Notes: generated by a model not told the origin, from the sequence alone. Numbered from the stretch's first letter, positions 1 through 10,606 are shown. The stretch is DNA of 50,000 nt from Paenibacillus dokdonensis (GCF_004916975.1 NZ_STGQ01000002.1:708878-758877); one strand, 5' to 3'. Program-made: numbers and translations.

Positions 1-1705
<1,705 letters not shown>

Positions 1706-1918
1706 AAAAAGTTTTCCGTAGGGAAACTTGCTTCGGAAGCGTTACGCTTTGCATCCGAGTAAGGGCTACGGAGACCGTTTCTAAACACACAAATTCGTTT
1801 CGTATCTAGTTTTCAGGTGATCAAACATCTGAACTGATTTTTAAGCTGCATGTCCTTTCTAAGGATGGATCTTTTGCTGGTGAGTCATCACCGAAGCGAA
1901 GACAGCGCAAAAATCCTG

Positions 1919-2035
1919 TTTGGTGGCGATGGCGGAGGGGTTCCACGCGTACCCATCCCGAACACGACCGTTAAGCCCTCCAGCGCCGATGGTACTTGGA
2001 CCGAAGGGTCCTGGGAGAGTAGGATGCCGCCAAGC
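1919..2035 (+). rRNA. rrf: 5S ribosomal RNA
   Basis: A 117-nt sequence begins TTTGGTGGCGATGGCGG and ends GATGCCGCCAAGC. Its ends pair to form helix I, and it contains the conserved CCCATCCCGAACACG and AGTAGG blocks of Gram-positive 5S rRNA. It follows 23S after about 213 bp, so the operon is of the 23S-5S type here, and a terminator follows at once. Confidence 0.97.
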
Positions 2036-2039
2036 GAAG

Positions 2040-2074
2040 AACCACTGTTGATAACAATCGACGGTGGTTTTTTT
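2040..2074 (+). terminator. rRNA operon intrinsic terminator
   Basis: The inverted repeat ACCACTGTTG / CGACGGTGGT (10 bp including wobble pairs) with an 8-nt loop is followed by a run of seven T. It starts 5 nt after 5S. Confidence 0.9.
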
Positions 2075-2171
2075 GTGTTGTCTAGAATTATTTTTTAATA
2101 GAATTACATGATATACTAACATAATATAGTTAAATTATTCCTGATATATCATGAGAGAGGGGTAAGTACAT

Positions 2172-3485
2172 ATGAAAAATAGTAAAAGAGGCTTGGTATC
2201 AGCGCTTCTTACGGGTGTCTTGGTCATGGGGATTTCTCTACCCGCCTATGCGGCAGAATCGGAAGGGATTTCTCGCGGTGATTTTCTGAAATTGGTTACT
2301 TCTGATTTAAATATTGCAGGGACATCTTCTACACCACTTCCTAAGGATGTGGCGGTTGACTCTCCCTATAAAGATGCTGTAAGTGCGATGCTGGAACGTA
2401 AAGTAATTAAAGGATTCCCGGACGGAAGTATGCGTCCAAGCGAGTTGATCACCGGGAAAGATGCCTCTATGATTCTGGGAAGGGTATTGGGTTTTAAAGA
2501 CGAAGAAAGCATTAAACGCCTACAATCTGAAATGGGTATTGATTGGCAGTCCCAACAGGTCCTAAATGCTTCCGATGTACAGTCTTCCTTGGCCAAGATA
2601 CTTCGCAATGATCAGTCTGCGATTCAGCTGATGGATGCAGTACAGACGGAGATGGCAAGCCTGCACTCTTATGAATCCCAAGTTGGAATGTCTCTAAATA
2701 TGCATTTTCAAGGCAATGATATGAATCAAAATAGTTTTAATAAGGATCTTCAAGACAAGAACAGCGATGAACAAAACTCTGTATCTATGAAGATGGCTGT
2801 CGAAGGACAGATTCATCTGGACGACAAACAGGGCATGATGGAAAAGATGACAATGAAGGATTTTATGGGATCCGGTGATATGGTGTCTTTAACGTATATG
2901 GTGCCAGAAGGGATCTTTACGCAAAGCCCTGATATGGGAACAGGAGAAAAGCAATGGATTAATATGTCCAAAGGAATGCCTTCCTTTGATCAGCTCATGA
3001 AGCTCCAAAAGGAAAATGCGACTCAGCTCAGCAGCCTCAATCAGAAGTATTTTATTTTCCGTGATTTGGGCAAAGACATCATTGAGGGCAAATCGTATGC
3101 GAAGGTGGCATTGTACGGTAAAATTCCTTCACTGAAAGGGCTGCTTAATGACACGCAAAGCTTGACCGGAATGGGTGATATGATGAGTTCTCTGCCAAGT
3201 GAAGGCCAAGCAGCCGTGGAGAATATGGGGGTGGCTGCCAACATTGTATACTGGATTGATGAAGAGACTCATCGTCTATATAAAGCCGATATGAATATGT
3301 CCTATACGATGCCAGCTGCTCAGGAAACACCGGAAATCTCGATGGACATGACGATGAACATGGGATACAGCAAGTATAATGAGCCACAATCGATTAAGCT
3401 GCCAGATGAGGCTAAGAAGGCTTTGACACTGGAGGAATACACGGCTCAAATGTCTGCAGCTGCACAGTCTCAAACAGGAAATTAA
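2172..3485 (+). CDS. secreted protein with one SLH domain and a Met-rich C-terminal region
   Basis: 437 aa. Residues 1-27 form a signal peptide ending in AYA. Residues ~33-98 resemble one S-layer homology domain (YKDAVSAML, GFPDGSMRP, MILGRVLGF), which in this family binds pyruvylated secondary cell-wall polymer. The rest is a beta-rich region with many methionines, and the end (YSKYNEPQSIKLPDEA) resembles the C-terminus of the lipoprotein at 11264-12346. RBS GAGAGAGGGG lies 9 nt before the ATG. Function is unknown; a surface-anchored, possibly ligand-binding protein is inferred. Only one SLH repeat is visible, where strong anchoring usually uses three. It stands alone between two terminators. 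Confidence 0.85.
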   Translation: MKNSKRGLVSALLTGVLVMGISLPAYAAESEGISRGDFLKLVTSDLNIAGTSSTPLPKDVAVDSPYKDAVSAMLERKVIKGFPDGSMRPSELITGKDASMILGRVLGFKDEESIKRLQSEMGIDWQSQQVLNASDVQSSLAKILRNDQSAIQLMDAVQTEMASLHSYESQVGMSLNMHFQGNDMNQNSFNKDLQDKNSDEQNSVSMKMAVEGQIHLDDKQGMMEKMTMKDFMGSGDMVSLTYMVPEGIFTQSPDMGTGEKQWINMSKGMPSFDQLMKLQKENATQLSSLNQKYFIFRDLGKDIIEGKSYAKVALYGKIPSLKGLLNDTQSLTGMGDMMSSLPSEGQAAVENMGVAANIVYWIDEETHRLYKADMNMSYTMPAAQETPEISMDMTMNMGYSKYNEPQSIKLPDEAKKALTLEEYTAQMSAAAQSQTGN

Positions 3486-3515
3486 TCATATTTTTGAATG
3501 AACCTTATGAAAATT

Positions 3516-3544
3516 GGACATCCCACCAAGGGATGTCTTTTTTT
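3516..3544 (+). terminator. terminator after the SLH protein
   Basis: GACATCCC / GGGATGTC with a 5-nt loop is followed by seven T. Confidence 0.9.
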
Positions 3545-3693
3545 GAAGTGCTGTCTAGTACCAGTGGACATGTATTTGCAGGGATTAGACAGGTCCTTGT
3601 TCTGTTAGTTTTACCAGCCTCAATTCCTTGACAGCTTCACAGCGCCTTTGCTAAGATGGCAATAATATATTTTCAGAAAATGATTTTCAAGCC

Positions 3694-3721
3694 TTGCAAT
3701 AAGGGTTTTGACGAATACAAT
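3694..3721 (+). promoter_or_regulatory. candidate sigma-A promoter of guaB
   Basis: TTGCAA (3694-3699), a 16-bp spacer and TACAAT (3716-3721) lie just ahead of the RBS GAGGGGGAA (3733-3741). This implies a very short leader. A second option upstream is TTGACA at 3628 with TAAGAT 18 bp on. No G-box-type purine riboswitch is seen. Confidence 0.45.
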
Positions 3722-3749
3722 ACATGACAAATGAGGGGGAAATTCCGAG

Positions 3750-5207
3750 GTGTGGGAAGACAAATTCAGTAAAGAAGGATTTACTTTTGACGATGTATTG
3801 CTGGTGCCGCGCAAGTCTGAGGTATTGCCAAAGGAAGTGGACGTGTCCACAAGATTAAGCAAACATGTGAAACTCAACATTCCACTCATCAGTGCGGGTA
3901 TGGATACCGTTACCGAATCAGCAATGGCTATTGCCATAGCAAGAGAAGGCGGAATCGGGATCATTCATAAGAATATGCCAGTAGAGCAGCAGGCCGAAGA
4001 AGTAGATCGTGTAAAACGCTCAGAAAGCGGCGTAATTACGAATCCATTCTCCTTAACACCTGAGCAATTGGTTTCGGATGCTGAGCAAGTGATGGCAAAA
4101 TTCCGTATCTCCGGAGTACCGATTGTGGATGAGCAGAATAAGCTGGTTGGTATTCTGACGAACCGGGATTTGCGTTTTGTTCATGACTACAGCATTCAAA
4201 TCAAAGAAGTGATGACCCATGAAAATCTCGTAACTGCACCGGTCGGCACTACGCTGGCGGAAGCGGAAGTACTTCTTCAAAAGCATAAAATTGAAAAGCT
4301 TCCTTTGGTCGATGACCATAACATCCTGAAGGGCCTCATTACTATAAAGGATATTGAAAAAGCGATCCAGTTCCCGAACGCAGCAAAAGATGCACAGGGA
4401 CGTCTGCTAGTCGGTGCAGCTATCGGTATCTCTAAAGATGGATTCGACCGTGCTGAGGCATTGGTTAAAGCGGGTGTGGATGTGGTTGTTGTGGATTCAG
4501 CCCATGGACATCATATTAACATTCTGGATGCGGTTCGCGAGCTGCGTGGCCTGTATCCGGAGCTGACGATCATCGCAGGCAACGTTGCAACGGGTGAAGC
4601 GACTCGTGATTTGATCGAAGCCGGTGCATCTGTGGTGAAGGTTGGTATCGGTCCTGGCTCCATTTGTACGACTCGCGTTATCGCTGGTATCGGCGTACCG
4701 CAAGTTACTGCAATATATGATTGTGCACAGGTTGCACGTGAATATGGTATCCCATTGATCGCCGACGGCGGTATTAAATATTCTGGTGAAATTACGAAGG
4801 CACTTGCTGCAGGTGGACATGCCGTTATGCTTGGAAGTATGTTTGCCGGTACAGAAGAGAGTCCTGGTGAATCTGAAATTTATCAAGGACGCCGTTACAA
4901 GGTTTATCGTGGCATGGGCTCCATGGCAGCGATGAAGCAAGGTAGTAAGGATCGCTACTTCCAGGATGATGACAAGAAGCTCGTCCCGGAAGGCATTGAA
5001 GGACGTGTCGCATACAAAGGACCACTTGCGGATACGATTCACCAATTGATCGGCGGACTACGCTCGGGTATGGGATACTGCGGAACGAAATCTCTTGATG
5101 AGCTTCGTGAAGATACCCAATTTGTTCGTATTACGGGTGCGGGCCTGCGCGAAAGCCACCCGCATGACGTGCAAATTACCAAAGAAGCTCCAAACTATTC
5201 CGTATAA
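3750..5207 (+). CDS. guaB: inosine-5'-monophosphate dehydrogenase
   Basis: 485 aa. It oxidises IMP to XMP with NAD+, the committed step of guanine nucleotide synthesis in the cytoplasm. The N-terminus FTFDDVLLVPRKSEVLP is typical. Two CBS domains occupy roughly residues 95-205 (Bateman module, nucleotide-binding in this family). The catalytic loop GPGSICTTR holds the active-site Cys near 308, and the flap contains YRGMGSMAAM. The GTG start at 3750 is chosen from RBS GAGGGGGAA 8 nt upstream. The order guaB-dacA-pdxS-pdxT-serS is the one known from B. subtilis. A terminator separates it from dacA. Confidence 0.97.
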   Translation: MWEDKFSKEGFTFDDVLLVPRKSEVLPKEVDVSTRLSKHVKLNIPLISAGMDTVTESAMAIAIAREGGIGIIHKNMPVEQQAEEVDRVKRSESGVITNPFSLTPEQLVSDAEQVMAKFRISGVPIVDEQNKLVGILTNRDLRFVHDYSIQIKEVMTHENLVTAPVGTTLAEAEVLLQKHKIEKLPLVDDHNILKGLITIKDIEKAIQFPNAAKDAQGRLLVGAAIGISKDGFDRAEALVKAGVDVVVVDSAHGHHINILDAVRELRGLYPELTIIAGNVATGEATRDLIEAGASVVKVGIGPGSICTTRVIAGIGVPQVTAIYDCAQVAREYGIPLIADGGIKYSGEITKALAAGGHAVMLGSMFAGTEESPGESEIYQGRRYKVYRGMGSMAAMKQGSKDRYFQDDDKKLVPEGIEGRVAYKGPLADTIHQLIGGLRSGMGYCGTKSLDELREDTQFVRITGAGLRESHPHDVQITKEAPNYSV

Positions 5208-5245
5208 TTCAGAAGGATGTTTGCATAAATCCAACATCTTCTTGT

Positions 5246-5281
5246 ACAGACAGGTCGAATTTCGCCCTGTCTGTCTTTTTT
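5246..5281 (+). terminator. terminator after guaB
   Basis: ACAGACAGG / CCTGTCTGT (9 bp) with an 11-nt loop is followed by CTTTTTTTG. Confidence 0.9.
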
Positions 5282-5293
5282 TGCTTTATCCCC

Positions 5294-5304
5294 TGTGATA
5301 GAAT
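5294..5304 (+). promoter_or_regulatory. candidate extended -10 promoter of dacA
   Basis: TGATAGAAT matches an extended -10 (TGnTATAAT with one mismatch in the hexamer). No good -35 box is seen. It lies 47 bp before the dacA start. Confidence 0.4.
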
Positions 5305-5351
5305 AGAACAAGTAAGAATTTAAGTTAGGCAAGAGGGGAGTTATACATTCA

Positions 5352-6746
5352 TTGAGTAAGCATTGGAATCGTCCAAGCCGGAAGGCGGGACAACAAAAAC
5401 ACAAACGTCATCTCGTTAAAAAGAGCATAGCTTCGGTTATGCTATTGAATATGCTGTGTCTATCCGCTCTGCCAGCAGCCATGGTATTCGCTGCTCCGGC
5501 AAGCACTGCTGCAACCAGCACCGCGACAAGCACTGCAAGCAGCATTCAAAAGCCTGAACTGAACCTGAAGTCCGCGGTATTAATCGAGCCGACAACGGGT
5601 CAAATTCTCTATGCCATGAATGCGGATGAGCCACTGCCTCCGGCAAGCATGACCAAAATGATGACGGAGTACATCGTCGCCGAACAGATCAAGCAAGGGA
5701 AGCTGAAATGGACGGATCAGGTCACCGTAGGCAAAAACTCCGAAAAAACCATCGGCTCGCGTATTTTTCTTGCTGAAGGGGACGTACATACCGTAGAGGA
5801 ACTGTACATAGCGATGGCTGTTGGATCCGCAAACGACGCAACGGTAGCACTGGCCGAGAAGGTATCGGGAACCGAGCAGGAGTTTGTGAAGCTGATGAAC
5901 AAGACCGCTCAGGAAATGGGTATGAAGACGGCCTATTTTATTAATGCAACTGGTCTTGACCGAGCTGATATGCCGAAAGAGTTCCGGCCGGATACCGATA
6001 AAGAAGACGTCATGTCGGCAATGGATGCGGCCATTCTGGGCAAGCATATTGTTACCGACCATCCGGATTATGCCAAATATACTTCGATCCAATCATATAA
6101 ATTCCGTGAGCGGGATAAAGCTCCAATTATTAACTATAACTGGATGCTGGAAAGCAACAAGAATATTCAGAATTTTAAAGCTTATGCTTACCCGGGGTTG
6201 GATGGTCTAAAGACAGGGCATACGCAAAACGCGGGCAACTGTTTCACTTCAACGGCAGTCCGTAACGGTGTGCGCCTGATCGGCGTTGTCATGGGGGCCG
6301 ATTCCGAGGCACACCGCTTTACGGAAACCAAGAAACTACTCGATTACGGCTTCGATAACTTTGAAGTCAAGCAGGTTGTGGCCGGCAAGTCCAAGGTCGA
6401 AGGGCTTGATACGGTTCCTGTGAAAAAAGGTGTGGCAACCAGCGTAGGTGTAGTAACCGATGCGGATGTCAGCTTCGTGGTGCCGAAGGGTGCCGAAGTG
6501 AAGGGTGTTCAGTTTAAAACCCAACTCGAATCTGAAGACAAGCTGGTAGCGCCGATTAAGAAGGGAACCAAAGTTGGCACGATTACTTATTCGTACAAGG
6601 CTGAGGGGATGGATCAGACTCAGACCAAAACGGTCAACCTGGTGACTTCCGATGAAGTGGAAAAGGGCAGCTGGTTCCGTTTGTTCTTCCGTGCAATCAA
6701 AGATATGTTTGGCGACCTGTTTAACGGGATTAAAAATCTTTTTTAA
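5352..6746 (+). CDS. dacA: D-alanyl-D-alanine carboxypeptidase (PBP5 type)
   Basis: 464 aa. It removes the terminal D-Ala from peptidoglycan pentapeptides at the outer membrane face. An N-terminal export segment (hydrophobic ~27-47, ending VFA-AP) follows a basic stretch. The three penicillin-binding motifs are present: SMTK (S99-K102), SAN (159-161) and KTG (287-289). The C-terminal part (~310-430) fits the PBP5_C beta domain, and the last ~20 residues (FRLFFRAIKDMFGDLF) form the amphipathic membrane anchor seen in DacA proteins. The TTG start at 5352 is chosen from RBS GAGGGGAG at 5333-5340. An Ala/Thr/Ser-rich linker (50-63) precedes the catalytic domain. Confidence 0.95.
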   Translation: MSKHWNRPSRKAGQQKHKRHLVKKSIASVMLLNMLCLSALPAAMVFAAPASTAATSTATSTASSIQKPELNLKSAVLIEPTTGQILYAMNADEPLPPASMTKMMTEYIVAEQIKQGKLKWTDQVTVGKNSEKTIGSRIFLAEGDVHTVEELYIAMAVGSANDATVALAEKVSGTEQEFVKLMNKTAQEMGMKTAYFINATGLDRADMPKEFRPDTDKEDVMSAMDAAILGKHIVTDHPDYAKYTSIQSYKFRERDKAPIINYNWMLESNKNIQNFKAYAYPGLDGLKTGHTQNAGNCFTSTAVRNGVRLIGVVMGADSEAHRFTETKKLLDYGFDNFEVKQVVAGKSKVEGLDTVPVKKGVATSVGVVTDADVSFVVPKGAEVKGVQFKTQLESEDKLVAPIKKGTKVGTITYSYKAEGMDQTQTKTVNLVTSDEVEKGSWFRLFFRAIKDMFGDLFNGIKNLF

Positions 6747-6808
6747 CATATCAGTAACTGCGTTCTGAAAAGAAGTAAGAGGGTTTTCTTAATTTCGAGT
6801 TAGTCAAA

Positions 6809-6837
6809 TTGAATGTGGAACTGTAATTTCCTATCTG
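6809..6837 (+). promoter_or_regulatory. possible promoter of pdxST
   Basis: TTGAAT (6809-6814), a 17-bp spacer and TATCTG (6832-6837) lie 50 bp before pdxS. The -10 is weak. No clear terminator separates dacA from pdxS, so read-through is also possible. Confidence 0.3.
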
Positions 6838-6886
6838 CTTTAGAGGGAAAACAGATGACATGATATACATTTCGGGAGGCGTAGAC

Positions 6887-7768
6887 ATGGAAACGGGAAC
6901 TTCGAGAGTTAAAAGAGGTATGGCAGAAATGCAAAAAGGTGGCGTCATCATGGACGTCATGAATGCTGAACAGGCAAAAATTGCTGAAGCCGCAGGTGCA
7001 ACAGCGGTTATGGCTTTGGAACGCGTACCATCCGATATTCGTGCAGCTGGCGGCGTAGCCCGTATGGCTGACCCGACGATTGTCGAAGAAGTGATGAAAG
7101 TGGTATCCATCCCGGTTATGGCAAAAGCCCGTATCGGTCACTTTGTGGAGGCTAAAGTGCTGGAATCTCTGGGTGTGGACTACCTTGACGAGAGTGAAGT
7201 ATTGACTCCGGCTGATGAAGTATTCCATATCGACAAATGGGATTTTACCGTTCCGTTCGTTTGCGGAGCCAAAGATCTGGGTGAAGCGCTACGTCGTATC
7301 GGCGAGGGTGCATCCATGATCCGTACAAAGGGTGAGCCGGGAACAGGCAACATCGTTGAGGCTGTCCGCCATATGCGCTTTATTAACAGCCAAATCCGTA
7401 AAGTACAAAACATGTCGAAGGACGAGCTTTATGCCGAAGCGAAAAACCTGGGTGTGTCTTACGACCTTCTCGTTGGCGTACATGAAAACGGCAAGCTGCC
7501 AGTTGTAAACTTTGCTGCTGGCGGAGTGGCAACACCAGCTGACGCGGCGCTTATGATGCATTTGGGTGCAGACGGCGTATTCGTAGGCTCCGGTATTTTC
7601 AAATCGGATAGTCCTGAAAAATTTGCCCGTGCGATTGTTGAGGCAACGACTCATTTCCAAGACTACAAGCTGATCGCTGAAGTTTCGAAGAACCTGGGCG
7701 CGCCGATGAAAGGCATCGAGATTTCGAAGCTGAGTCCGTCTGAACGGATGTCGGATCGCGGCTGGTAA
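6887..7768 (+). CDS. pdxS: pyridoxal 5'-phosphate synthase, PdxS subunit
   Basis: 293 aa. With PdxT it makes PLP from ribose 5-phosphate, glyceraldehyde 3-phosphate and glutamine-derived ammonia (DXP-independent pathway). The (beta/alpha)8 barrel is recognisable from GGVIMDVMN, the Schiff-base lysine region MAKARIGHF, FVCGAKDLGEALRRIGEG and the phosphate-binding AAGGVATPADAALMM. An ATG 27 nt upstream in frame is rejected because RBS GGGAGG (6874-6879) sits 7 nt before the ATG at 6887, giving the family length. It forms an operon with pdxT (23-nt gap). Confidence 0.97.
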   Translation: METGTSRVKRGMAEMQKGGVIMDVMNAEQAKIAEAAGATAVMALERVPSDIRAAGGVARMADPTIVEEVMKVVSIPVMAKARIGHFVEAKVLESLGVDYLDESEVLTPADEVFHIDKWDFTVPFVCGAKDLGEALRRIGEGASMIRTKGEPGTGNIVEAVRHMRFINSQIRKVQNMSKDELYAEAKNLGVSYDLLVGVHENGKLPVVNFAAGGVATPADAALMMHLGADGVFVGSGIFKSDSPEKFARAIVEATTHFQDYKLIAEVSKNLGAPMKGIEISKLSPSERMSDRGW

Positions 7769-7791
7769 ACGAGAGAGAAGGCTAACGACAT

Positions 7792-8370
7792 ATGAAAATC
7801 GGGGTATTGGCACTTCAGGGTGCCGTAGCAGAGCATATTCGCAGCATTGAGCTTGCAGGCGCAGAAGGCGTCGCGATTAAGAAGAAGGAAGAGCTTCAGG
7901 AGATTCAGGGCCTGATCATTCCTGGCGGTGAAAGCACGACAATCGGCAAGCTGATGCGTAAATACGATTTTATGGATGTCATACGCCAGTTCTCCGCAGA
8001 GGGTAAGCCTGTTTTTGGAACCTGCGCGGGCCTGATCGTGCTTGCCAAATCGATAGAGGGTCAGGAAGAGGCTCACTTGGAGCTGATGGATATGACCGTA
8101 GCCCGTAATGCCTTTGGACGCCAGCGGGAGAGCTTTGAGACCGACCTGGACATCAAAGGGGTCGATGAGCCGGTCCGGGCTGTGTTCATTCGAGCGCCGT
8201 TGATTCGCAGCGTGGGAGAACAAGTGGACGTAATATCCTCTTACAACGGTGAGATCGTAGCGGCGAGACAAGGGCATCTGCTGGCTTCCTCATTCCATCC
8301 GGAGCTCACCGATGATTACCGGTTCCATCAGTATTTCGTGGATATGGTAAAGGCCAGTCGAGCGTCATAG
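7792..8370 (+). CDS. pdxT: pyridoxal 5'-phosphate synthase, glutaminase subunit PdxT
   Basis: 192 aa. Class I glutamine amidotransferase that hydrolyses glutamine and channels ammonia to PdxS. The start MKIGVLALQGAVAEH, the GGESTTIGKL oxyanion region, the nucleophile Cys in FGTCAGLIVLA and the His-Glu of SFHPELT complete the catalytic triad. RBS GAGAGAAGG precedes the ATG. Length is usual for PdxT (about 190-200 aa). Confidence 0.97.
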   Translation: MKIGVLALQGAVAEHIRSIELAGAEGVAIKKKEELQEIQGLIIPGGESTTIGKLMRKYDFMDVIRQFSAEGKPVFGTCAGLIVLAKSIEGQEEAHLELMDMTVARNAFGRQRESFETDLDIKGVDEPVRAVFIRAPLIRSVGEQVDVISSYNGEIVAARQGHLLASSFHPELTDDYRFHQYFVDMVKASRAS

Positions 8371-8397
8371 AACCCTGCCTTTAAACCGATATATAAC

Positions 8398-8426
8398 ATG
8401 ACAAACACCTTGACTCTTTTTATGAT
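8398..8426 (+). promoter_or_regulatory. candidate sigma-A promoter for the serS leader
   Basis: ATGACA (8398-8403), a 17-bp spacer and TATGAT (8421-8426): each hexamer has one mismatch to consensus. It predicts a start near 8433 and a leader of about 200 nt before serS. Confidence 0.55.
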
Positions 8427-8630
8427 ATCTAAAGACCCCAATAGGGTAAGCTTTAGATAAGGGGAATGATACAGCTTGCCTCTGCCGATGCGAATCGGAT
8501 GGCAGGCTGGGCATCTCCACAAGGGTCGGGGTTATTTTTTTGGTATGTCTGCAAACGGGAGTAGATCTTAGAAGATTTTTTAGTTTTATGAAGTAAGGAT
8601 ACATGCAAGATTCTTAGGAGGAATTGTCCA
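8427..8630 (+). promoter_or_regulatory. structured 5' leader of serS, class not recognised
   Basis: The leader has several helices. ATCTAAAG (8427-8434) pairs with CTTTAGAT (8451-8458), with ACCC/GGGT nested inside. CCGAT and ATCGG pair around a GCGA tetraloop near 8480-8495, flanked by GCCT/AGGC. A G-rich block GGGTCGGGG near 8524-8532 is followed by TTATTTTTTT and can pair back to GACCCC near 8434. The layout suggests an attenuator for serS. It lacks the T-box sequence AGGGTGGNACCGCG, so it is not a recognisable T-box, although serS genes often have one. No known riboswitch consensus was matched by eye. Confidence 0.45.
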
Positions 8631-9917
8631 ATGCTGGATGTCAAAATATTACGGGGCGACTATACAAAAGTCGAACAGGCGCTGAAGAACCGCAACAAAT
8701 CGCTGGATTTGATCGCAGGTTTTCCTGAACTTGATACGCGCCGCAGAGAACTGCTGCAGGAAAGTGAAGCACTGAAAAACCGCCGTAACATCGTGTCGGG
8801 TGAAGTAGCTAAACGGAAAAAGAACAAGGAAGACGCGGAAGAATTAATCCTTGAGATGCGTGAAGTGTCAGATCGGATCAAAGCCATGGATGAAGAAGTC
8901 CGTGAGCTTGAGGCTTTCATTTCTGATCTGATGATGGCGATTCCCAATATTCCACATGAGTCGGTCCCTATTGGGGCTTCTGAAGAGGAAAATGTGGAAG
9001 TGCGCCGCTGGGCAGAGCCAAAGGAATTCGATTTTCAACCCAAGGCTCACTGGGACGTTGCACAGGCGCTGGACATTCTTGATTTTGAAGCAGCAGCCAA
9101 AGTAACGGGCTCGCGCTTTACCTTTTATAAGGGACTTGGGGCGCGTCTGGAACGTGCTCTGATTAACTTTATGATGGATCTGCACAGCAGTGAGCATGGT
9201 TATGAGGAAATGCTTCCGCCTTATATCGTAAATGGAGACAGCCTGCGTGGCACAGGTCAGCTGCCGAAGTTTGAAGAGGATCTATTCAAAATCCGTGACA
9301 CGGACTATTACCTGATCCCTACTGCTGAGGTGCCTGTAACGAACTATTACCGCGATGAAATTTTGTCGACAGAGGATCTGCCGAAGCATTTTGTTGCGTA
9401 CAGCTCTTGCTTCCGTTCTGAAGCCGGTTCGGCAGGTCGTGATACCCGCGGACTGATTCGTCAACATCAATTTAACAAGGTAGAGCTGGTGAAGCTTGTG
9501 TCTCCGGATTCCTCTTATGAAGAGCTGGAGAAAATGACCGCCAATGCTGAGCATGTGCTGCAGCTTCTGAAGCTGCCTTACCGCGTGTTGGCGCTTTGCA
9601 CAGGTGATATGGGCTTCTCCGCCGCAAAAACGTATGATCTCGAAGTATGGCTGCCTGAGAGCGGTATGTACCGTGAAATCTCATCATGTTCCAATACAGA
9701 GGACTTCCAGGCTCGCCGGGCGAATATCCGGTTTCGTCCTGAACCGAAATCCAAGCCTGAATTTGTGCATACACTGAATGGTTCTGCGCTTGCAGTCGGC
9801 CGGACGGTCGCTGCCATCCTGGAGAATTACCAGCAGGCTGACGGCAGTGTGGCAGTACCAGAGGTACTGCAGCCTTACATGGGCAATGTGAAGGTTATTA
9901 GTCCTAAAAATAAATAA
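8631..9917 (+). CDS. serS: seryl-tRNA synthetase
   Basis: 428 aa. Class II synthetase that charges tRNA-Ser. Residues ~1-105 form the long antiparallel coiled-coil arm that contacts the tRNA-Ser variable arm (rich in E, K and R). The catalytic domain shows motif 2 (FRSEAGSAGRDTRGLIR) and motif 3 (GSALAVGRTVAAILENYQ). RBS TAGGAGGA lies 9 nt before the ATG. A tRNA-Ser gene follows directly, as in B. subtilis. A long structured leader precedes it. Confidence 0.97.
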   Translation: MLDVKILRGDYTKVEQALKNRNKSLDLIAGFPELDTRRRELLQESEALKNRRNIVSGEVAKRKKNKEDAEELILEMREVSDRIKAMDEEVRELEAFISDLMMAIPNIPHESVPIGASEEENVEVRRWAEPKEFDFQPKAHWDVAQALDILDFEAAAKVTGSRFTFYKGLGARLERALINFMMDLHSSEHGYEEMLPPYIVNGDSLRGTGQLPKFEEDLFKIRDTDYYLIPTAEVPVTNYYRDEILSTEDLPKHFVAYSSCFRSEAGSAGRDTRGLIRQHQFNKVELVKLVSPDSSYEELEKMTANAEHVLQLLKLPYRVLALCTGDMGFSAAKTYDLEVWLPESGMYREISSCSNTEDFQARRANIRFRPEPKSKPEFVHTLNGSALAVGRTVAAILENYQQADGSVAVPEVLQPYMGNVKVISPKNK

Positions 9918-9920
9918 AGC

Positions 9921-9949
9921 TTGATCAATAAAACAATCTGTGGTAAGAT
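9921..9949 (+). promoter_or_regulatory. candidate promoter of tRNA-Ser
   Basis: TTGATC (9921-9926), a 17-bp spacer and TAAGAT (9944-9949) with an upstream TG (TGGTAAGAT, extended -10) lie 45 bp before the tRNA. Confidence 0.45.
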
Positions 9950-9994
9950 ATTTTTGTTACGCTTTATGTAATTGAAAAAATTCTTTTACCACCT

Positions 9995-10083
9995 GGAGAG
10001 GTACCGAAGCGGTCATAACGGGGCGGTCTTGAAAACCGTTAGGGGGCAACTCCACATGGGTTCGAATCCCATCCTCTCCGCCA
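9995..10083 (+). tRNA. tRNA-Ser (anticodon TGA)
   Basis: An 89-nt class II tRNA. The acceptor stem GGAGAGG/CCTCTCC (9995-10001 / 10073-10079) is followed by G and an encoded CCA. The anticodon loop CTTGAAA gives TGA at 10030-10032, reading UCA and related Ser codons. The long variable arm typical of tRNA-Ser and the T-loop GGTTCGAATCC are present. Confidence 0.97.
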
Positions 10084-10097
10084 TATATAACAACGAC

Positions 10098-10132
10098 AGA
10101 AGTCATTCTTTAAAAGAAAGGCTTCTTTTTTT
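10098..10132 (+). terminator. terminator after tRNA-Ser
   Basis: AGAAG...CTTCT encloses an inner TTCTTT/AAAGAA helix and is followed by a T run. The stem is AT-rich and imperfect. Confidence 0.65.
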
Positions 10133-10241
10133 ATGCCGTTTTTCTTCTTGGAAAACAATTCGGCTCGCGCGATGATGCTTATAATAACGAATAAATTTTT
10201 AAGCTTCTCCGCACATTAAAGTGTAGGGGAGGTGTGATGAA

Positions 10242-10586
10242 ATGAACCGAGACTTTCAACTGAACCAAAACCAGTTAGTCCATGCCTGGCAGTCGCAGCT
10301 GCCGCAGAACCTTGATCCGTCGGATTCCGCCCAGGTCCTTGCTGATGAGGCGAACCCTTATGCCCTCAGAATCCATATTGATTCCGCAGGGCGCCAATTG
10401 TACTCCTTTGACTTCCAGTGCTCTTATATGGATACGCGCGAAGTGAAGGTCGATTTGGTGGACGTGGAACGGGATGGAAGAACGGTGGATGAGCGGACTG
10501 AGATCATTCAGGATATGGCACAGGGGTATTCCCGTCAGATCCATGAATGCGCTCAAGCGCTCCATGATGTGACTCATCACTCTTAA
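10242..10586 (+). CDS. conserved hypothetical protein, 114 aa
   Basis: Not recognised. It has no signal peptide or membrane segment. It is Gln/Asp/His-rich with a plausible alpha/beta core (YALRIHIDSAGRQLYSFDFQC, VKVDLVDVERDG) and a helical C-terminus ending THHS. RBS GGGGAGG at 10226-10232 supports the ATG. It is followed after 20 nt by a 58-aa ORF and then sspP, so the three may be co-transcribed and share a sporulation setting; this is inference from position only. Confidence 0.75.
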   Translation: MNRDFQLNQNQLVHAWQSQLPQNLDPSDSAQVLADEANPYALRIHIDSAGRQLYSFDFQCSYMDTREVKVDLVDVERDGRTVDERTEIIQDMAQGYSRQIHECAQALHDVTHHS

Positions 10587-10606
10587 AAGGGAAATGAGGG
10601 AAGAAG

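Noticed and set aside
8427..8630. serS leader as a T-box riboswitch
   Set aside because: The conserved T-box core AGGGTGGNACCGCG is not present on the coding strand; kept as an unassigned leader.
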